Shown here in pieces: positions 6,561-13,749 of a stretch of 38,010 nt of DNA (positions are counted from its first letter, which is position 1; each line of letters begins with the position of its first letter). The DNA lies in IMG/VR virus record IMGVR_UViG_3300025593_000006, positions 1 to 38,010 of that record; one strand, written 5' to 3'. The translations under genes were made by a program, and so were the position numbers. A model generated the notes under the pieces. The model worked only from the letters and a program-made list of their open reading frames with translations, ran no database searches and was not told the origin of the DNA. This DNA is from a virus.

Positions 6561-6575
6561 TTACCTATCGGGTAA
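6561..6575. promoter_or_regulatory. Operator O2, TTACC-N5-GGTAA
   Basis: Perfect dyad TTACCTATCGGGTAA in the middle of the divergent region. It overlaps the expected -35 zone of the rightward promoter whose -10 box is at 6590-6595, so occupancy should block that promoter. Confidence 0.72.
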
Positions 6576-6585
6576 CTTTTTCTAT

Positions 6586-6595
6586 TGCTATAAAT
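6586..6595 (+). promoter_or_regulatory. Rightward early promoter, extended -10
   Basis: TTGC followed by TATAAA (6590-6595) gives an extended -10 box. No good -35 box is present at the proper distance, where operator O2 lies instead. Transcription would start near 6602, just before operator O3, and lead into the acidic protein, Bet and exonuclease genes. Confidence 0.55.
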
Positions 6596-6606
6596 GTCTA
6601 CCCATG

Positions 6607-6621
6607 TTACCTTATAGGTAC
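6607..6621. promoter_or_regulatory. Operator O3, TTACC-N5-GGTAC
   Basis: TTACCTTATAGGTAC has one mismatch in the dyad. It lies just downstream of the expected rightward start site, 22 bases before the first gene, a place where bound protein would block escape. Confidence 0.65.
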
Positions 6622-6643
6622 AAAATGCAACAAGGAGACACAA

Positions 6644-6832
6644 ATGTCAAACGCATATTGGAGCCAGTGGAGTAGCACCGAATTAGATTCAATACACGGT
6701 ATCGAACCCGATGACTACCGTGATGATGAGCTAGACCCATCCGATTACATGGATGACGAAGATCATGAAGATGAGCATGATGAACCCCTATCTTTAGAGT
6801 CGCTTGGCATGAGCTGGCGAGACTTTATGTAA
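6644..6832 (+). CDS. Very acidic first early protein (62 aa)
   Basis: The central part is a run of Asp and Glu (DDYRDDELDPSDYMDDEDHE and on), with a few aromatic residues; over a third of the protein is acidic. No family is recognised. It is the first gene of the rightward operon, directly under the operator cluster, with AAGGAG six bases before the ATG. Extreme acidity and first-gene position are shared with DNA-mimic proteins that block restriction enzymes, nucleoid proteins or repair nucleases (Ocr and Gam are functional precedents). That role is an inference. It might also shield Bet or exonuclease. Confidence 0.7.
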   Translation: MSNAYWSQWSSTELDSIHGIEPDDYRDDELDPSDYMDDEDHEDEHDEPLSLESLGMSWRDFM

Positions 6833-6871
6833 ACTGAAACCCTAATCAAGTAAACACAAGAGGATTTGTAT

Positions 6872-7669
6872 ATGTCACACCAAACACAAGAAGTTGTAGC
6901 CTACGAAGATAACACCCTAGACTTGACCACTCAACCCAAGTCTCAATGGACACAGGCTCAATATGAGATCGTAAAGCGTACGATTGCCCCTGATCTCAAT
7001 GAAGATGAACTCATGATCTTCTCACACATTTGCCATAGAGTAAGACTTGATCCATTTGCCAGGCAAATATATGCGATCAAAAGAGGTGGTAAAATGTGCA
7101 TCCAAACCGGTATTGATGGATTCCGTCTTGTTGCCGAGCGTACCGGGAAATATGCTCCGGGTAATGATACCGAGTTTCTCTATGATGATAAGAATCGTCT
7201 AGTGGGTGCGAAGGTCTACGTTAAGAAACTTACACCTGACGGAACTTGGCACAATATCAGTGCTACGGCTTTCCTTAGTGAGTACAACCCCAATCAAGGT
7301 CTATGGCGCAAGATGCCACACGTCATGATTGAGAAGTGCGCCGAGGCTCGTGCATTACGTAGGGCTTTCCCGGCTGATCTAAGCGGTCTTTATAGCGAGG
7401 ATGAAATGGATCAAGCCGATTCGAAAAATCAACCCCCATTACCCCAAAAGGTCGAAGAGCCTCGCATTCCAGAGGAAAAGGCTAAGGAGATAGACGCATG
7501 GATTAACGGACGAGATGACATCCGTAAAGCCATATTGAATCTATGCAAGGTCAATACTGTCTATGAGATCAAGGAAAGTCAGCTTGAAGCGTGCCGAAAC
7601 TATGTAGCAAAAAGGAAGGGAACCAATGAAAACACAGCTCAAAAGCAATTGCCTGCTCCTACTGCGTAA
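6872..7669 (+). CDS. bet: Single-strand annealing recombinase, Bet/RecT family (265 aa)
   Basis: It coats single-stranded DNA and anneals complementary strands for phage recombination. The family is shown by DELMIFSHICHRVRLDPFAR, QIYAIKRGGKMCIQTGIDG, FRLVAERTGKYAPG, and KMPHVMIEKCAEARALRRAF followed by PADLSGLYSEDE, all close to lambda Red beta-like proteins. The C-terminal 80 residues are a charged, less conserved tail. A TTG at 6866 lies in frame, but ATG at 6872 with AGAGGA seven bases upstream is the better start. It is paired with a YqaJ exonuclease downstream, the usual two-component Red system. Confidence 0.93.
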   Translation: MSHQTQEVVAYEDNTLDLTTQPKSQWTQAQYEIVKRTIAPDLNEDELMIFSHICHRVRLDPFARQIYAIKRGGKMCIQTGIDGFRLVAERTGKYAPGNDTEFLYDDKNRLVGAKVYVKKLTPDGTWHNISATAFLSEYNPNQGLWRKMPHVMIEKCAEARALRRAFPADLSGLYSEDEMDQADSKNQPPLPQKVEEPRIPEEKAKEIDAWINGRDDIRKAILNLCKVNTVYEIKESQLEACRNYVAKRKGTNENTAQKQLPAPTA

Positions 7670-8051
7670 TGTAGGGGCTTTTAGGGAAATTGTGATGGTT
7701 GGGACTGTTCCGATCGTTCTTATGCCGGGCGACTGGTACTTGCTGGACAAGAACGGAGAACATATCCCAAACCGTACGGAAATATCGTACAACTCATTAA
7801 CAGTAAAAATCAAGGAATGCCATGAAGGTAGAAGTAGAAATCTGCACGATCGAGAAATCAGTGCTTATTGGCATGGTGAAAAGGCTAATAACCATATTCG
7901 CCATCGAAAACACAGTCATCACGCCGGAAGACAATTACATCAAAAGCTCATTGTCCGAGGAATTGACAAACTTAGAGAATCTTGGCCTTGTAAGCTATTA
8001 CAATTTCTCTTCGCTAATAGACGTGGAAAGTGCAATACAAAAACAAATTGA
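7626..8051 (+). CDS. Hypothetical protein overlapping Bet and the next gene (141 aa)
   Basis: The ATG at 7626 has a good site (GGAAGG) inside the end of bet. The segment from about residue 24 to 65 (VGTVPIVLMPGDWYLLDKNG and on) reads like a small beta-rich protein. After about residue 68 the frame overlaps the next gene and becomes His/Arg-rich, as a shadow frame would. ATG at 7695 with AGGGA upstream is an alternative start. The N-terminal part probably codes; the tail may be incidental, or a frameshift may join this frame to the following one. Function unknown. Confidence 0.4.
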   Translation: MKTQLKSNCLLLLRNVGAFREIVMVGTVPIVLMPGDWYLLDKNGEHIPNRTEISYNSLTVKIKECHEGRSRNLHDREISAYWHGEKANNHIRHRKHSHHAGRQLHQKLIVRGIDKLRESWPCKLLQFLFANRRGKCNTKTN

Positions 8052-8067
8052 ACATAAAGGAGAATAA
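7822..8067 (+). CDS. Small protein between Bet and exonuclease (81 aa)
   Basis: Not recognised. AAGGA lies five bases before the ATG, and the stop is one base before the exonuclease start, so it belongs to the Red operon. The sequence KSVLIGMVKRLITIFAIE is amphipathic and the C-terminal half, SLSEELTNLENLGLVSYYN, looks helical with a winged-helix-like end. It overlaps the longer frame from 7626 by 230 bases; of the two, this one has the more protein-like composition in the shared stretch. Confidence 0.6.
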   Translation: MKVEVEICTIEKSVLIGMVKRLITIFAIENTVITPEDNYIKSSLSEELTNLENLGLVSYYNFSSLIDVESAIQKQIEHKGE

Positions 8068-8068
8068 T

Positions 8069-8935
8069 ATGTCATTACCCGAACAAAATACACCCGAATG
8101 GCTTGAATGGAGAAAAGACAAGATCGGGGCTAGCGACCTTCCTATCATTATGGAAGTATCCCCCTACTCCACTCCTTTACAACTATGGAAACGTAAGCTC
8201 GGATTCTTAGGAGAACAACAACAACACGCTGGGATGAGGTGGGGTCATGAGAATGAGTCAGCCGTAAGGGAGCGTATGCAAATTAGGTACGGCGTACGCA
8301 TAGAGCCGGAGACTTGCGTAAGTAAAGATCTTGAGTGGGCTATTGCCTCCTTAGACGGAATTGATGAGGAAGGGGTGATCTATGAGATTAAGTCTTGTAA
8401 CGCCGATGACCATGAGATTGCAAGAAGTGGTAATATTCCCGAGAAGTATATCCCTCAAGTGGAGTGGCAATTGTTTTGTAAGGGAGCAAAGCTTTGTCGG
8501 TACGTAAGCTCTCATAAGGACGAGGATATCGTTGTTGAATGGCGGTCAGACCCCCTTTACCTTACAAGAATGATCGACAAAGCCACCGAATTTAAGCGTT
8601 GCCTTGATGAGTATGAAGAGCCGGCGTTAAGCGATAGGGATCATATGCACATGGACGACCCCGAGTTTGGAGAAGCCGCAATCGGTTGGATGAACGCTAA
8701 GCAAAACCTCGAGGAAGCCAAAAAACAAGAAGCTTACTGGAAACAACAACTCATTGATTTAACCGATGATTCAAATTGTGAGGGATTCGGTGTACGATTG
8801 ACAAGGGTGAACCAGCGAGGTAACATTGATTGGGATAAAGTCTGTGAAGTTCATCAAATAAATAAAAGTGACCTAGAGGAGTTTAGGAAACCACAAATTG
8901 GATTCTGGAAGGTCTCAGCCATTAAACCAGAGTGA
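8069..8935 (+). CDS. YqaJ-type lambda exonuclease (288 aa)
   Basis: A 5' to 3' double-strand exonuclease that feeds single strands to Bet. The YqaJ core is clear: TPEWLEWRKDKIGASDLP near the start, SLDGI (Asp96), YEIKSC (Glu106, Lys108) and YIPQVEWQLF, the usual D-ExK plus Q-E-Q pattern. A helical C-terminal part (about 195-250) follows. The start chosen is ATG 8069, six bases after AAAGGAGA; a further 13 codons upstream in frame lack a site. The stop overlaps the promoter for the next gene. Confidence 0.92.
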   Translation: MSLPEQNTPEWLEWRKDKIGASDLPIIMEVSPYSTPLQLWKRKLGFLGEQQQHAGMRWGHENESAVRERMQIRYGVRIEPETCVSKDLEWAIASLDGIDEEGVIYEIKSCNADDHEIARSGNIPEKYIPQVEWQLFCKGAKLCRYVSSHKDEDIVVEWRSDPLYLTRMIDKATEFKRCLDEYEEPALSDRDHMHMDDPEFGEAAIGWMNAKQNLEEAKKQEAYWKQQLIDLTDDSNCEGFGVRLTRVNQRGNIDWDKVCEVHQINKSDLEEFRKPQIGFWKVSAIKPE

Positions 8936-8959
8936 CAAAAACCTTTCCTTTGCTATAGT
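8932..8959 (+). promoter_or_regulatory. Sigma-70-like promoter before the HNH-like gene
   Basis: GTGACA (8932-8937), a 16-base spacer and TATAGT (8954-8959) preceded by TGC give a good -35/extended -10 pair. It overlaps the exonuclease stop and leads to the gene at 9002. No TTACC-N5-GGTAA dyad is present here, so this unit may escape the Cro-like control. Confidence 0.6.
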
Positions 8960-9001
8960 ATACTTGCGCTATATGGCAAAACATGAACCAAGGAGGAAGC
9001 A

Positions 9002-9490
9002 ATGCAAACCTGCAATAAATGCTTTAAAGAATTGCCTCTTACCGAGTTCCACAAACACCCCGGGTTTCCTCTCGGGGTGCGTAAGACTTGTAAAGCTTGC
9101 GCCTGTGCCAACTCTAAAAAATGGTATGAGGAAAATAGAGAACATCATCTCGAAGTCTGTAAAGAATGGCAGAAAAACAACCGACCTAAAATCTTAGAAA
9201 ATAAGAGAAAGGCTAGGGCGGAACGCAAAAAGCGAATGGAAATTGAATACACAAAAACACACTCTGACAGGATCAAAGCCAGACAACGACTCGGGTATCT
9301 TCTATATACCGGTGAAGTTAAAAAGCTTGACCACTGTCAGGTATGCGGATGTCATAGTGAGGAGATCGAAGGCCATCACTATGACTACAAAAAACCCGGC
9401 GAAGTAATCTGGGTATGCAAATCATGTCACGGGTGGATACACCGCAAGTACCGAATCCACGAAGTGGAAAAAGAACTTGCAACGGCATGA
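9002..9490 (+). CDS. Zinc-finger HNH-like endonuclease (162 aa)
   Basis: Two zinc modules flank a basic helix. The first is CNKCFKELPLTEFHKH with CKAC (C4, C7, C32, C35). The second is CQVCGCHSEEIEGHHYDY with VCKSCHGWIH. The HH followed by CxxCH is an HNH-type metal site. Such proteins are common stand-alone phage endonucleases; an endonuclease VII-like junction function next to Bet and exonuclease is possible. The ATG has AAGGAGG-like sequence upstream and its own promoter. A strong terminator follows. Confidence 0.75.
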   Translation: MQTCNKCFKELPLTEFHKHPGFPLGVRKTCKACACANSKKWYEENREHHLEVCKEWQKNNRPKILENKRKARAERKKRMEIEYTKTHSDRIKARQRLGYLLYTGEVKKLDHCQVCGCHSEEIEGHHYDYKKPGEVIWVCKSCHGWIHRKYRIHEVEKELATA

Positions 9491-9495
9491 TTCAC

Positions 9496-9524
9496 GGGGG
9501 CTATTTTTTAGCCCCCTTTTTTGT
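9496..9524 (+). terminator. Rho-independent terminator of the recombination operon
   Basis: Stem GGGGGCTA/TAGCCCCC followed by TTTTTTG, six bases after the HNH-like stop. It ends rightward transcription. On the other strand the stem is not followed by T residues. Confidence 0.9.
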
Positions 9525-9686
9525 TTCTAAAGCATCATGTGCGATTTTGTCTGTTTTTTCAACTCTTTCCTTGTCATCATTATCGACTTTACAACAACAA
9601 CAACAAAAGATCCTAAGTACTCTCGGACACCAACTCGAACAATTTGAATTACATGTTATGTTCAATCCTACGTTTGGACTTCCCAT
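9501..9686 (-). CDS. Nested cysteine-rich frame with five consecutive cysteines (61 aa)
   Basis: The frame starts inside the membrane protein gene in another frame, where GGAGGAGGGAGAGG stands directly before its ATG. The protein has Cys11, Cys15 and Cys19, then IFCCCCCKVDND, then a charged helical tail ending KKGAKK. The five cysteines come from a (TGT)5 tract. Such a cluster could bind metal or be modified. No family is known to me. The strong ribosome site supports translation; the simple repeat and overlap with the terminator argue for caution. Confidence 0.4.
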   Translation of the reverse strand: MGSPNVGLNITCNSNCSSWCPRVLRIFCCCCCKVDNDDKERVEKTDKIAHDALETKKGAKK

Positions 9687-9888
9687 CCTCTCCCTCCTCC
9701 GGACTATCCGGGGTAATATCCTTATCAATACCGGTGAGATGCTCGATCATTGGTTCAACAATCGTTTCCTCAAACTCGTTGTCATCCTCTTGCCCTGTCA
9801 TCTTGTTAATGAGGGAGTATCCCCCTGACAAAAAGAAAGCCAACACCAAGCCGATGCCTGTAATCTTCATAAATAGCTTTTTATCCAT
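9649..9888 (-). CDS. Single-pass membrane protein with acidic tail (79 aa)
   Basis: One membrane segment at about residues 8-26 (ITGIGLVLAFFLSGGYSLI) is followed by a strongly acidic stretch (EDDNEFEETIVEPMIEH) and a charged end. GAGG lies five bases before the ATG. The gene is divergent from the secreted protein at 10003, with an operator between them. It may act at the cell membrane in exclusion or lysis timing. It resembles an i-spanin in topology but lacks a long coiled coil. Confidence 0.6.
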   Translation of the reverse strand: MDKKLFMKITGIGLVLAFFLSGGYSLINKMTGQEDDNEFEETIVEPMIEHLTGIDKDITPDSPEEGEDGKSKRRIEHNM

Positions 9889-9949
9889 AATTACCTCTAT
9901 ATACTTTTTTCTTGTGTATACTCAAAAAAACATTTTGGTGGTAATATAA

Positions 9950-9964
9950 TTACCTGCCGGGTAA
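9950..9964. promoter_or_regulatory. Operator, TTACC-N5-GGTAA, between divergent small genes
   Basis: Perfect dyad TTACCTGCCGGGTAA. It abuts a perfect -10 box TATAAT (9945-9950) which itself sits in the inverted repeat GGTAAT-ATA-ATTACC (9940-9954). Bound regulator would cover the -10 of the secreted protein gene. No clear -35 box is seen. Confidence 0.68.
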
Positions 9965-10002
9965 GATGTTAATACACTTATCCACACACCTATCGGAGGA
10001 AT

Positions 10003-10275
10003 ATGAAAAAGTTACTAGCCATCACAACCCTTTTTGTAGGACTCACCGCAATGGTAAACGCTGAACCTGCTACGCCTATATGGGAGGAAACGGATCAGCA
10101 TTTTATCTATTATCGTGGTCTTTGTGCGGAGGGGAGTATTTCGAGTCTCGATAATCTGATTGATAATATAGACTATTACGCCGATCAACCCTATCGAGTT
10201 AGAGAATTATGCGAACAGGCGAAGCAACATATTGTGAATGCTCGCAACGCCATAAGTGGCGTAGATATTAACTAA
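10003..10275 (+). CDS. Small secreted protein with signal peptide (90 aa)
   Basis: A clean signal peptide, MKKLLAITTLFVGLTAMVNA, would be cut after residue 20, giving a periplasmic or surface protein of 70 residues. The mature part is acidic, rich in Tyr and helical, with two cysteines (about 44 and 65) that could pair. GGAGGA precedes the ATG. It stands alone among structural genes, on the opposite strand, with its own operator-covered promoter, the pattern of a moron. Superinfection exclusion or envelope modification is plausible. Its end overlaps the fibre gene by eight bases, tail to tail. Confidence 0.78.
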   Translation: MKKLLAITTLFVGLTAMVNAEPATPIWEETDQHFIYYRGLCAEGSISSLDNLIDNIDYYADQPYRVRELCEQAKQHIVNARNAISGVDIN

Positions 10276-11629
10276 GCAAGTTGCTGAAATATATCAAAGT
10301 TCCAGATAGTCCGGCGGCTGTATCCATAGCAACAAGAGATCTTGCGCCGCCGTCTATTAATCCCATAAGTTCGGCATAATTTTGATTGTTGACTCCATTG
10401 ATAATCAATTGAACAGTTGAAGCGGGCAACGTTAGGTTTTCGCTGAAAATTGTTCCAATGTATTCTGAACTTGCAAAACCAAACTTAATCGGGATGCCTC
10501 CCACCTGCATATTTCCGGTTCCTGTATGGGCTGACCAAATTAGATCGAATGTCACAATTAAAAGAGGCCCTATTCGCATGTAAACACCGTGTTGTCTTGT
10601 ATAGGTTCCCACCCCTGCGGCTGTAGATCCTTGTATTACTGGTGTCCAGTTGTTTGCACTTGGAGCAACGTAATTATTAACCCCTAATGTGATAGATCCT
10701 GCACCATTTGTAATAGCGATTAAGTCGGCGGCTGTAAGGGTTGCAAAGCTTGGCTCTCCGTTTGCTGTATGTCCAATAGGCAATTGACCATCAATATTAG
10801 GTTTCACTAATTTTGCACGTTGTGCATTAGATGCCCCCGCAAACGAAATAGCTTGTTGTGTAGCGTCGCCTTTTATATCTACGTTACCGCTTGCGTTAGC
10901 TCCGATTGCTCCGCCTGTATCTCCTGTAAGCGTTAAGATGCCTTTTTGAGTAGTGCTACCCTTAAGAGATACCATTCCGGAAGTTCCGTCCACATCGAAT
11001 TGATTAGTATTGTAGCTATTCATTCCAATTGCGACCCTGTCCGCCGGCGTTGGCGTGACGGCTTTACCTTGTTGTACCTCTATATTGTAGGCGTTAATAG
11101 CTCGAGAATGGGTTTCAATTGGTACGTCATGATTTGCAACGGCGGCTCCTGAGACGGTGACAATCCCGGCGGCTGTGGGTACAACTGGGTTCACTCCCGG
11201 AGCTGTAATTGATTGAACGGTGAACGAGTCAACCGCTCCTCCTCCTCCCGGAAGTGAAAAGACAAGTTTATGATTAATCGGATCAGACAATATGTCGATC
11301 TGTCCCGATGTCCCCTCTAATTGAATATTTCCCGTTCCATCCGTTGAAACTTTTGTACCTGCTGTATCGGACAGTGTCACGGTAGGGCCTGCACCCCCGG
11401 AGCCAATCTTTACCCAAATAGCTTGACCTGCGACAAAGTTTACAAGCTTCCAAAAGTCCCCTTCGGTTCCGCTTGATGGGCTGGCAGTTATGCGCCATTC
11501 CGTCCATAAAGGATACTTTGTATCATTAACCGTTGGCTCTCTGTTTCCTTCAACACAAGGAACATTACTTAACCTATCATCTGTGTAGGCTAGTGGGTTT
11601 CTATTGCTACTTGGTGTTCCAAATCTCAT
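10268..11629 (-). CDS. Tail fibre or appendage protein (453 aa)
   Basis: The N-terminal region has REPTVNDTKYPLWTEWRI and a Trp/Gly-rich segment like the start of the 12927-13691 protein, probably a shared virion-attachment fold. The middle is Gly/Thr/Ser-rich beta repeat sequence including LTLTGDTGGAIGANASG, also echoed in that protein. The C-terminal 130 residues (from about NNWTPVIQGSTAAGVGTYTR) look like a globular tip that could bind the receptor. The start overlaps the previous stop as TAATG. It is the last gene of the late operon. Confidence 0.72.
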   Translation of the reverse strand: MRFGTPSSNRNPLAYTDDRLSNVPCVEGNREPTVNDTKYPLWTEWRITASPSSGTEGDFWKLVNFVAGQAIWVKIGSGGAGPTVTLSDTAGTKVSTDGTGNIQLEGTSGQIDILSDPINHKLVFSLPGGGGAVDSFTVQSITAPGVNPVVPTAAGIVTVSGAAVANHDVPIETHSRAINAYNIEVQQGKAVTPTPADRVAIGMNSYNTNQFDVDGTSGMVSLKGSTTQKGILTLTGDTGGAIGANASGNVDIKGDATQQAISFAGASNAQRAKLVKPNIDGQLPIGHTANGEPSFATLTAADLIAITNGAGSITLGVNNYVAPSANNWTPVIQGSTAAGVGTYTRQHGVYMRIGPLLIVTFDLIWSAHTGTGNMQVGGIPIKFGFASSEYIGTIFSENLTLPASTVQLIINGVNNQNYAELMGLIDGGARSLVAMDTAAGLSGTLIYFSNLLS

Positions 11630-12585
11630 TAGCTATTCCTTAATCCATAAAGACGGAATGTTCCCGCTGTTATATTTCCCGCTGACATCAATAACCTATA
11701 TGAGTTTCCTCCAGTTGATCCGCCGTTTCCTCCAAATATTCCCATTGCGGCCGCCGAAGCTGTATTGTTCCAAAACGAACAAGTACCAGACACATAAGGA
11801 AAGTTACCAATATTAGCCATGAAGATTTTCACTTCTCCATGACCTAGCCTTGTAGAAACATCGGCATCAAGAGGGCCAGTTAAAACCCAATGTGCTGTTG
11901 AGTTTGTATTTGCCCATGTTGTGCTATTGAAAGATGCATAGTTGCATCCTGCTGAATAACCGGTGGTTATCCATGAGCTTCCATCATCGTTTGACATCTC
12001 CATCGTCAGGTAAGAACCGTCAGTCGCTGGCCTAACTCCTTCAAACGTAATCATGTAAACATCAAAATTAGGGATACTTGAAAATTCAATATTTGCTGAA
12101 GCACTTGCAGATTGCGAATCAATAAACACAAGGGCATCAGTTTGGAAGGTGGGTAAGGCTCCGGCTCCATTACTTTTTAGTGACTGGCCGTCCGACCCAA
12201 GACTTACAACCGATTGGTGCGCCCCGGTTCCAGTAGTGCCGCCGCAAATAACTGCATAGGCTGTCGCTGAGCTTCTACCTGTTCCCCCGTCTACAACTGC
12301 AAGATCTGTGATCCCTGTGATAGAACCACCCGTAATCGCTACATTGTTGGCCGCCTGCGTTGCTATTGTCCCTAAACCTAGATTACTTCGTGCTGTGGCG
12401 GCATCATTCAGGTCTGAAAGATCATTAGCCACCTTTAAAAAGCTTGTATCTGAAAACCCAGAGTCTTTAATTAGCTTGCCAGTTGTTCCGTCAAATGCCG
12501 CAAAATTGTCGTCAACTGCCGACGCTGGCCCGACAACATCTCCGGTAAAAGCCTCCGGCGAGCTTACTTGTGACCAAATACCCAT
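11629..12585 (-). CDS. Tail fibre protein (318 aa)
   Basis: It contains the common fibre motif NDLSDLNDAATARSNLGLG (about 54-72), then VDGGTGRSSATAYAVICGGT and SLGSDGQSLKSNGAGALP, seen in many phage fibres. A C-terminal beta-rich head domain with many aromatic residues follows (about 150-318). GAGG is seven bases before the ATG. It sits between other fibre genes and probably forms part of the host-recognition apparatus. Confidence 0.78.
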   Translation of the reverse strand: MGIWSQVSSPEAFTGDVVGPASAVDDNFAAFDGTTGKLIKDSGFSDTSFLKVANDLSDLNDAATARSNLGLGTIATQAANNVAITGGSITGITDLAVVDGGTGRSSATAYAVICGGTTGTGAHQSVVSLGSDGQSLKSNGAGALPTFQTDALVFIDSQSASASANIEFSSIPNFDVYMITFEGVRPATDGSYLTMEMSNDDGSSWITTGYSAGCNYASFNSTTWANTNSTAHWVLTGPLDADVSTRLGHGEVKIFMANIGNFPYVSGTCSFWNNTASAAAMGIFGGNGGSTGGNSYRLLMSAGNITAGTFRLYGLRNS

Positions 12586-12592
12586 AATTACC

Positions 12593-12916
12593 TCATCCGA
12601 ATAAATTTAAGACAATATCGCCTGTGCCGGCTCCGGTAACTTGCTCGATCTGCAATTGCGTGTTTGCGGAAAAAACAATACCTGTTGATCTCTGCTGTCC
12701 ATAAGACGAGACCCCCTCACCTACGTTAACCGTTGCGTTTGCTGGAACCCGGATATCGTCTTCGGTTGACCCATCCGAAATTAAAACATCTACATCAGAG
12801 GTGTTAATAATTGCGGCCTTTGATACTGCAAAATCAATGACCGCCCCTAGATTTTGAGGCGTTCCCGTAAGGGAAGCTGAATCAAATGTCCTTAATGCTC
12901 TTTTTAGCTTAGCCAT
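12593..12916 (-). CDS. Small virion-associated beta protein (107 aa)
   Basis: The sequence is a compact beta pattern (NLGAVIDFAVSKAAIINTSD, then DIRVPANATVNVGEGVSSYG) ending in LNLFG. AAGGAGG lies just before the ATG. It resembles small trimeric head- or tail-decoration proteins but no family is recognised. Location between two fibre genes suggests an adaptor or fibre cap. Confidence 0.6.
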   Translation of the reverse strand: MAKLKRALRTFDSASLTGTPQNLGAVIDFAVSKAAIINTSDVDVLISDGSTEDDIRVPANATVNVGEGVSSYGQQRSTGIVFSANTQLQIEQVTGAGTGDIVLNLFG

Positions 12917-12926
12917 TCATTCCTCC

Positions 12927-13691
12927 TTAAATAGATACTACTCGGTAAAGAACGCTAATGACTAATTGAGCGTCATCAGAGGCGTTACCTGTAAAGTTAT
13001 TTCCTAGGTTATCAAGTACCAAGGCTTGGTTTTCTCCGGATGCCGCCGCAACGATTGCATCGATAGCGGGTTCCGCATTATTGTAAGTATCAGCGGCTTG
13101 GTCAATAAATCCTGTACACTCAACGTTTTGGCTAACTTGAACGCCGGAAGCGTCAGTGTATTTGATTCCTAGGTTATCGCCTGATTCTGCTAGTACCTCA
13201 GATCCCGCAACAAGCTTTAAGGATGCGCCTAAAAATCTAAGAACATTACCAGCTCCGGGAGCGGCAACAAGTTCAATCTGAGTAGTTGCAAGAGCTTTAA
13301 TCTCTGTAGCTGATAACGTTACCTCTACATACTGTGGTAGGTTTTCATTAACGCTAAAGGCTAGCTGTCCGGCAGTTCCTGCCACGTCCACACTAGAGCT
13401 ACCAACAAGACTTATGTTTCCGGATACTGGGGCAATAGCTCCTCCGGTATCTCCTGTTAATGTGGCGACTGCTCCGGTATCTGATCCAAGAAGTTGCCAA
13501 TTTGCTGTAGCGGCGATGACGCTTGTTAATTGATATGAAGCGTTATTTGCTTTGTCGATCCAAAGAGTACCAATTTTGTATCTTCGGTCATTTGCTGTTG
13601 GCGCACGCTGTGCGACAATGTTTTTAGGTCTTTCGGATGGTACAACCCCTTGGTATACACCCGGGTCTAGTCCGTCTCTATCATTACTCAT
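12927..13691 (-). CDS. Tail fibre or adaptor protein with shared repeat (254 aa)
   Basis: The N-terminal RAPTANDRRYKIGTLWID and the Trp-containing strand that follows resemble the start of the 10268-11629 protein. TLTGDTGGAIAPVSGNISL follows at about residues 77-95, then a C-terminal beta domain (about 115-254) ending in VISVLYRVVSI. AGGAGG precedes the ATG. This may be the fibre part that attaches to the virion. Confidence 0.68.
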   Translation of the reverse strand: MSNDRDGLDPGVYQGVVPSERPKNIVAQRAPTANDRRYKIGTLWIDKANNASYQLTSVIAATANWQLLGSDTGAVATLTGDTGGAIAPVSGNISLVGSSSVDVAGTAGQLAFSVNENLPQYVEVTLSATEIKALATTQIELVAAPGAGNVLRFLGASLKLVAGSEVLAESGDNLGIKYTDASGVQVSQNVECTGFIDQAADTYNNAEPAIDAIVAAASGENQALVLDNLGNNFTGNASDDAQLVISVLYRVVSI

Positions 13692-13716
13692 CGGAAACCT
13701 CCTACGATGGTTACTA

Positions 13717-13741
13717 GATTACTTTTTGCTTTATAGTAATC
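13717..13741. repeat. 7-bp inverted repeat with a TTTATAGTAA copy, before the fibre genes
   Basis: GATTACT (13717-13723) and AGTAATC (13735-13741) form a perfect dyad with an 11-base centre, in the gap before the gene starting at 13691. The 10-mer TTTATAGTAA lies at 13730-13739. It is not followed by T residues on the - strand, so a promoter or protein site is more likely than a terminator. Confidence 0.4.
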
Positions 13742-13749
13742 GTATCAAA

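Noticed and set aside
6455-6643. 62-aa frame through the operator region
   Set aside because: It overlaps the regulatory dyads and the Cro-like leader and has no ribosome site; the region is better read as operators.
9501-9888. Rz/Rz1-type spanin pair
   Set aside because: The nested frame has no signal peptide or lipobox, and the outer protein is short and acidic rather than a long coiled coil.
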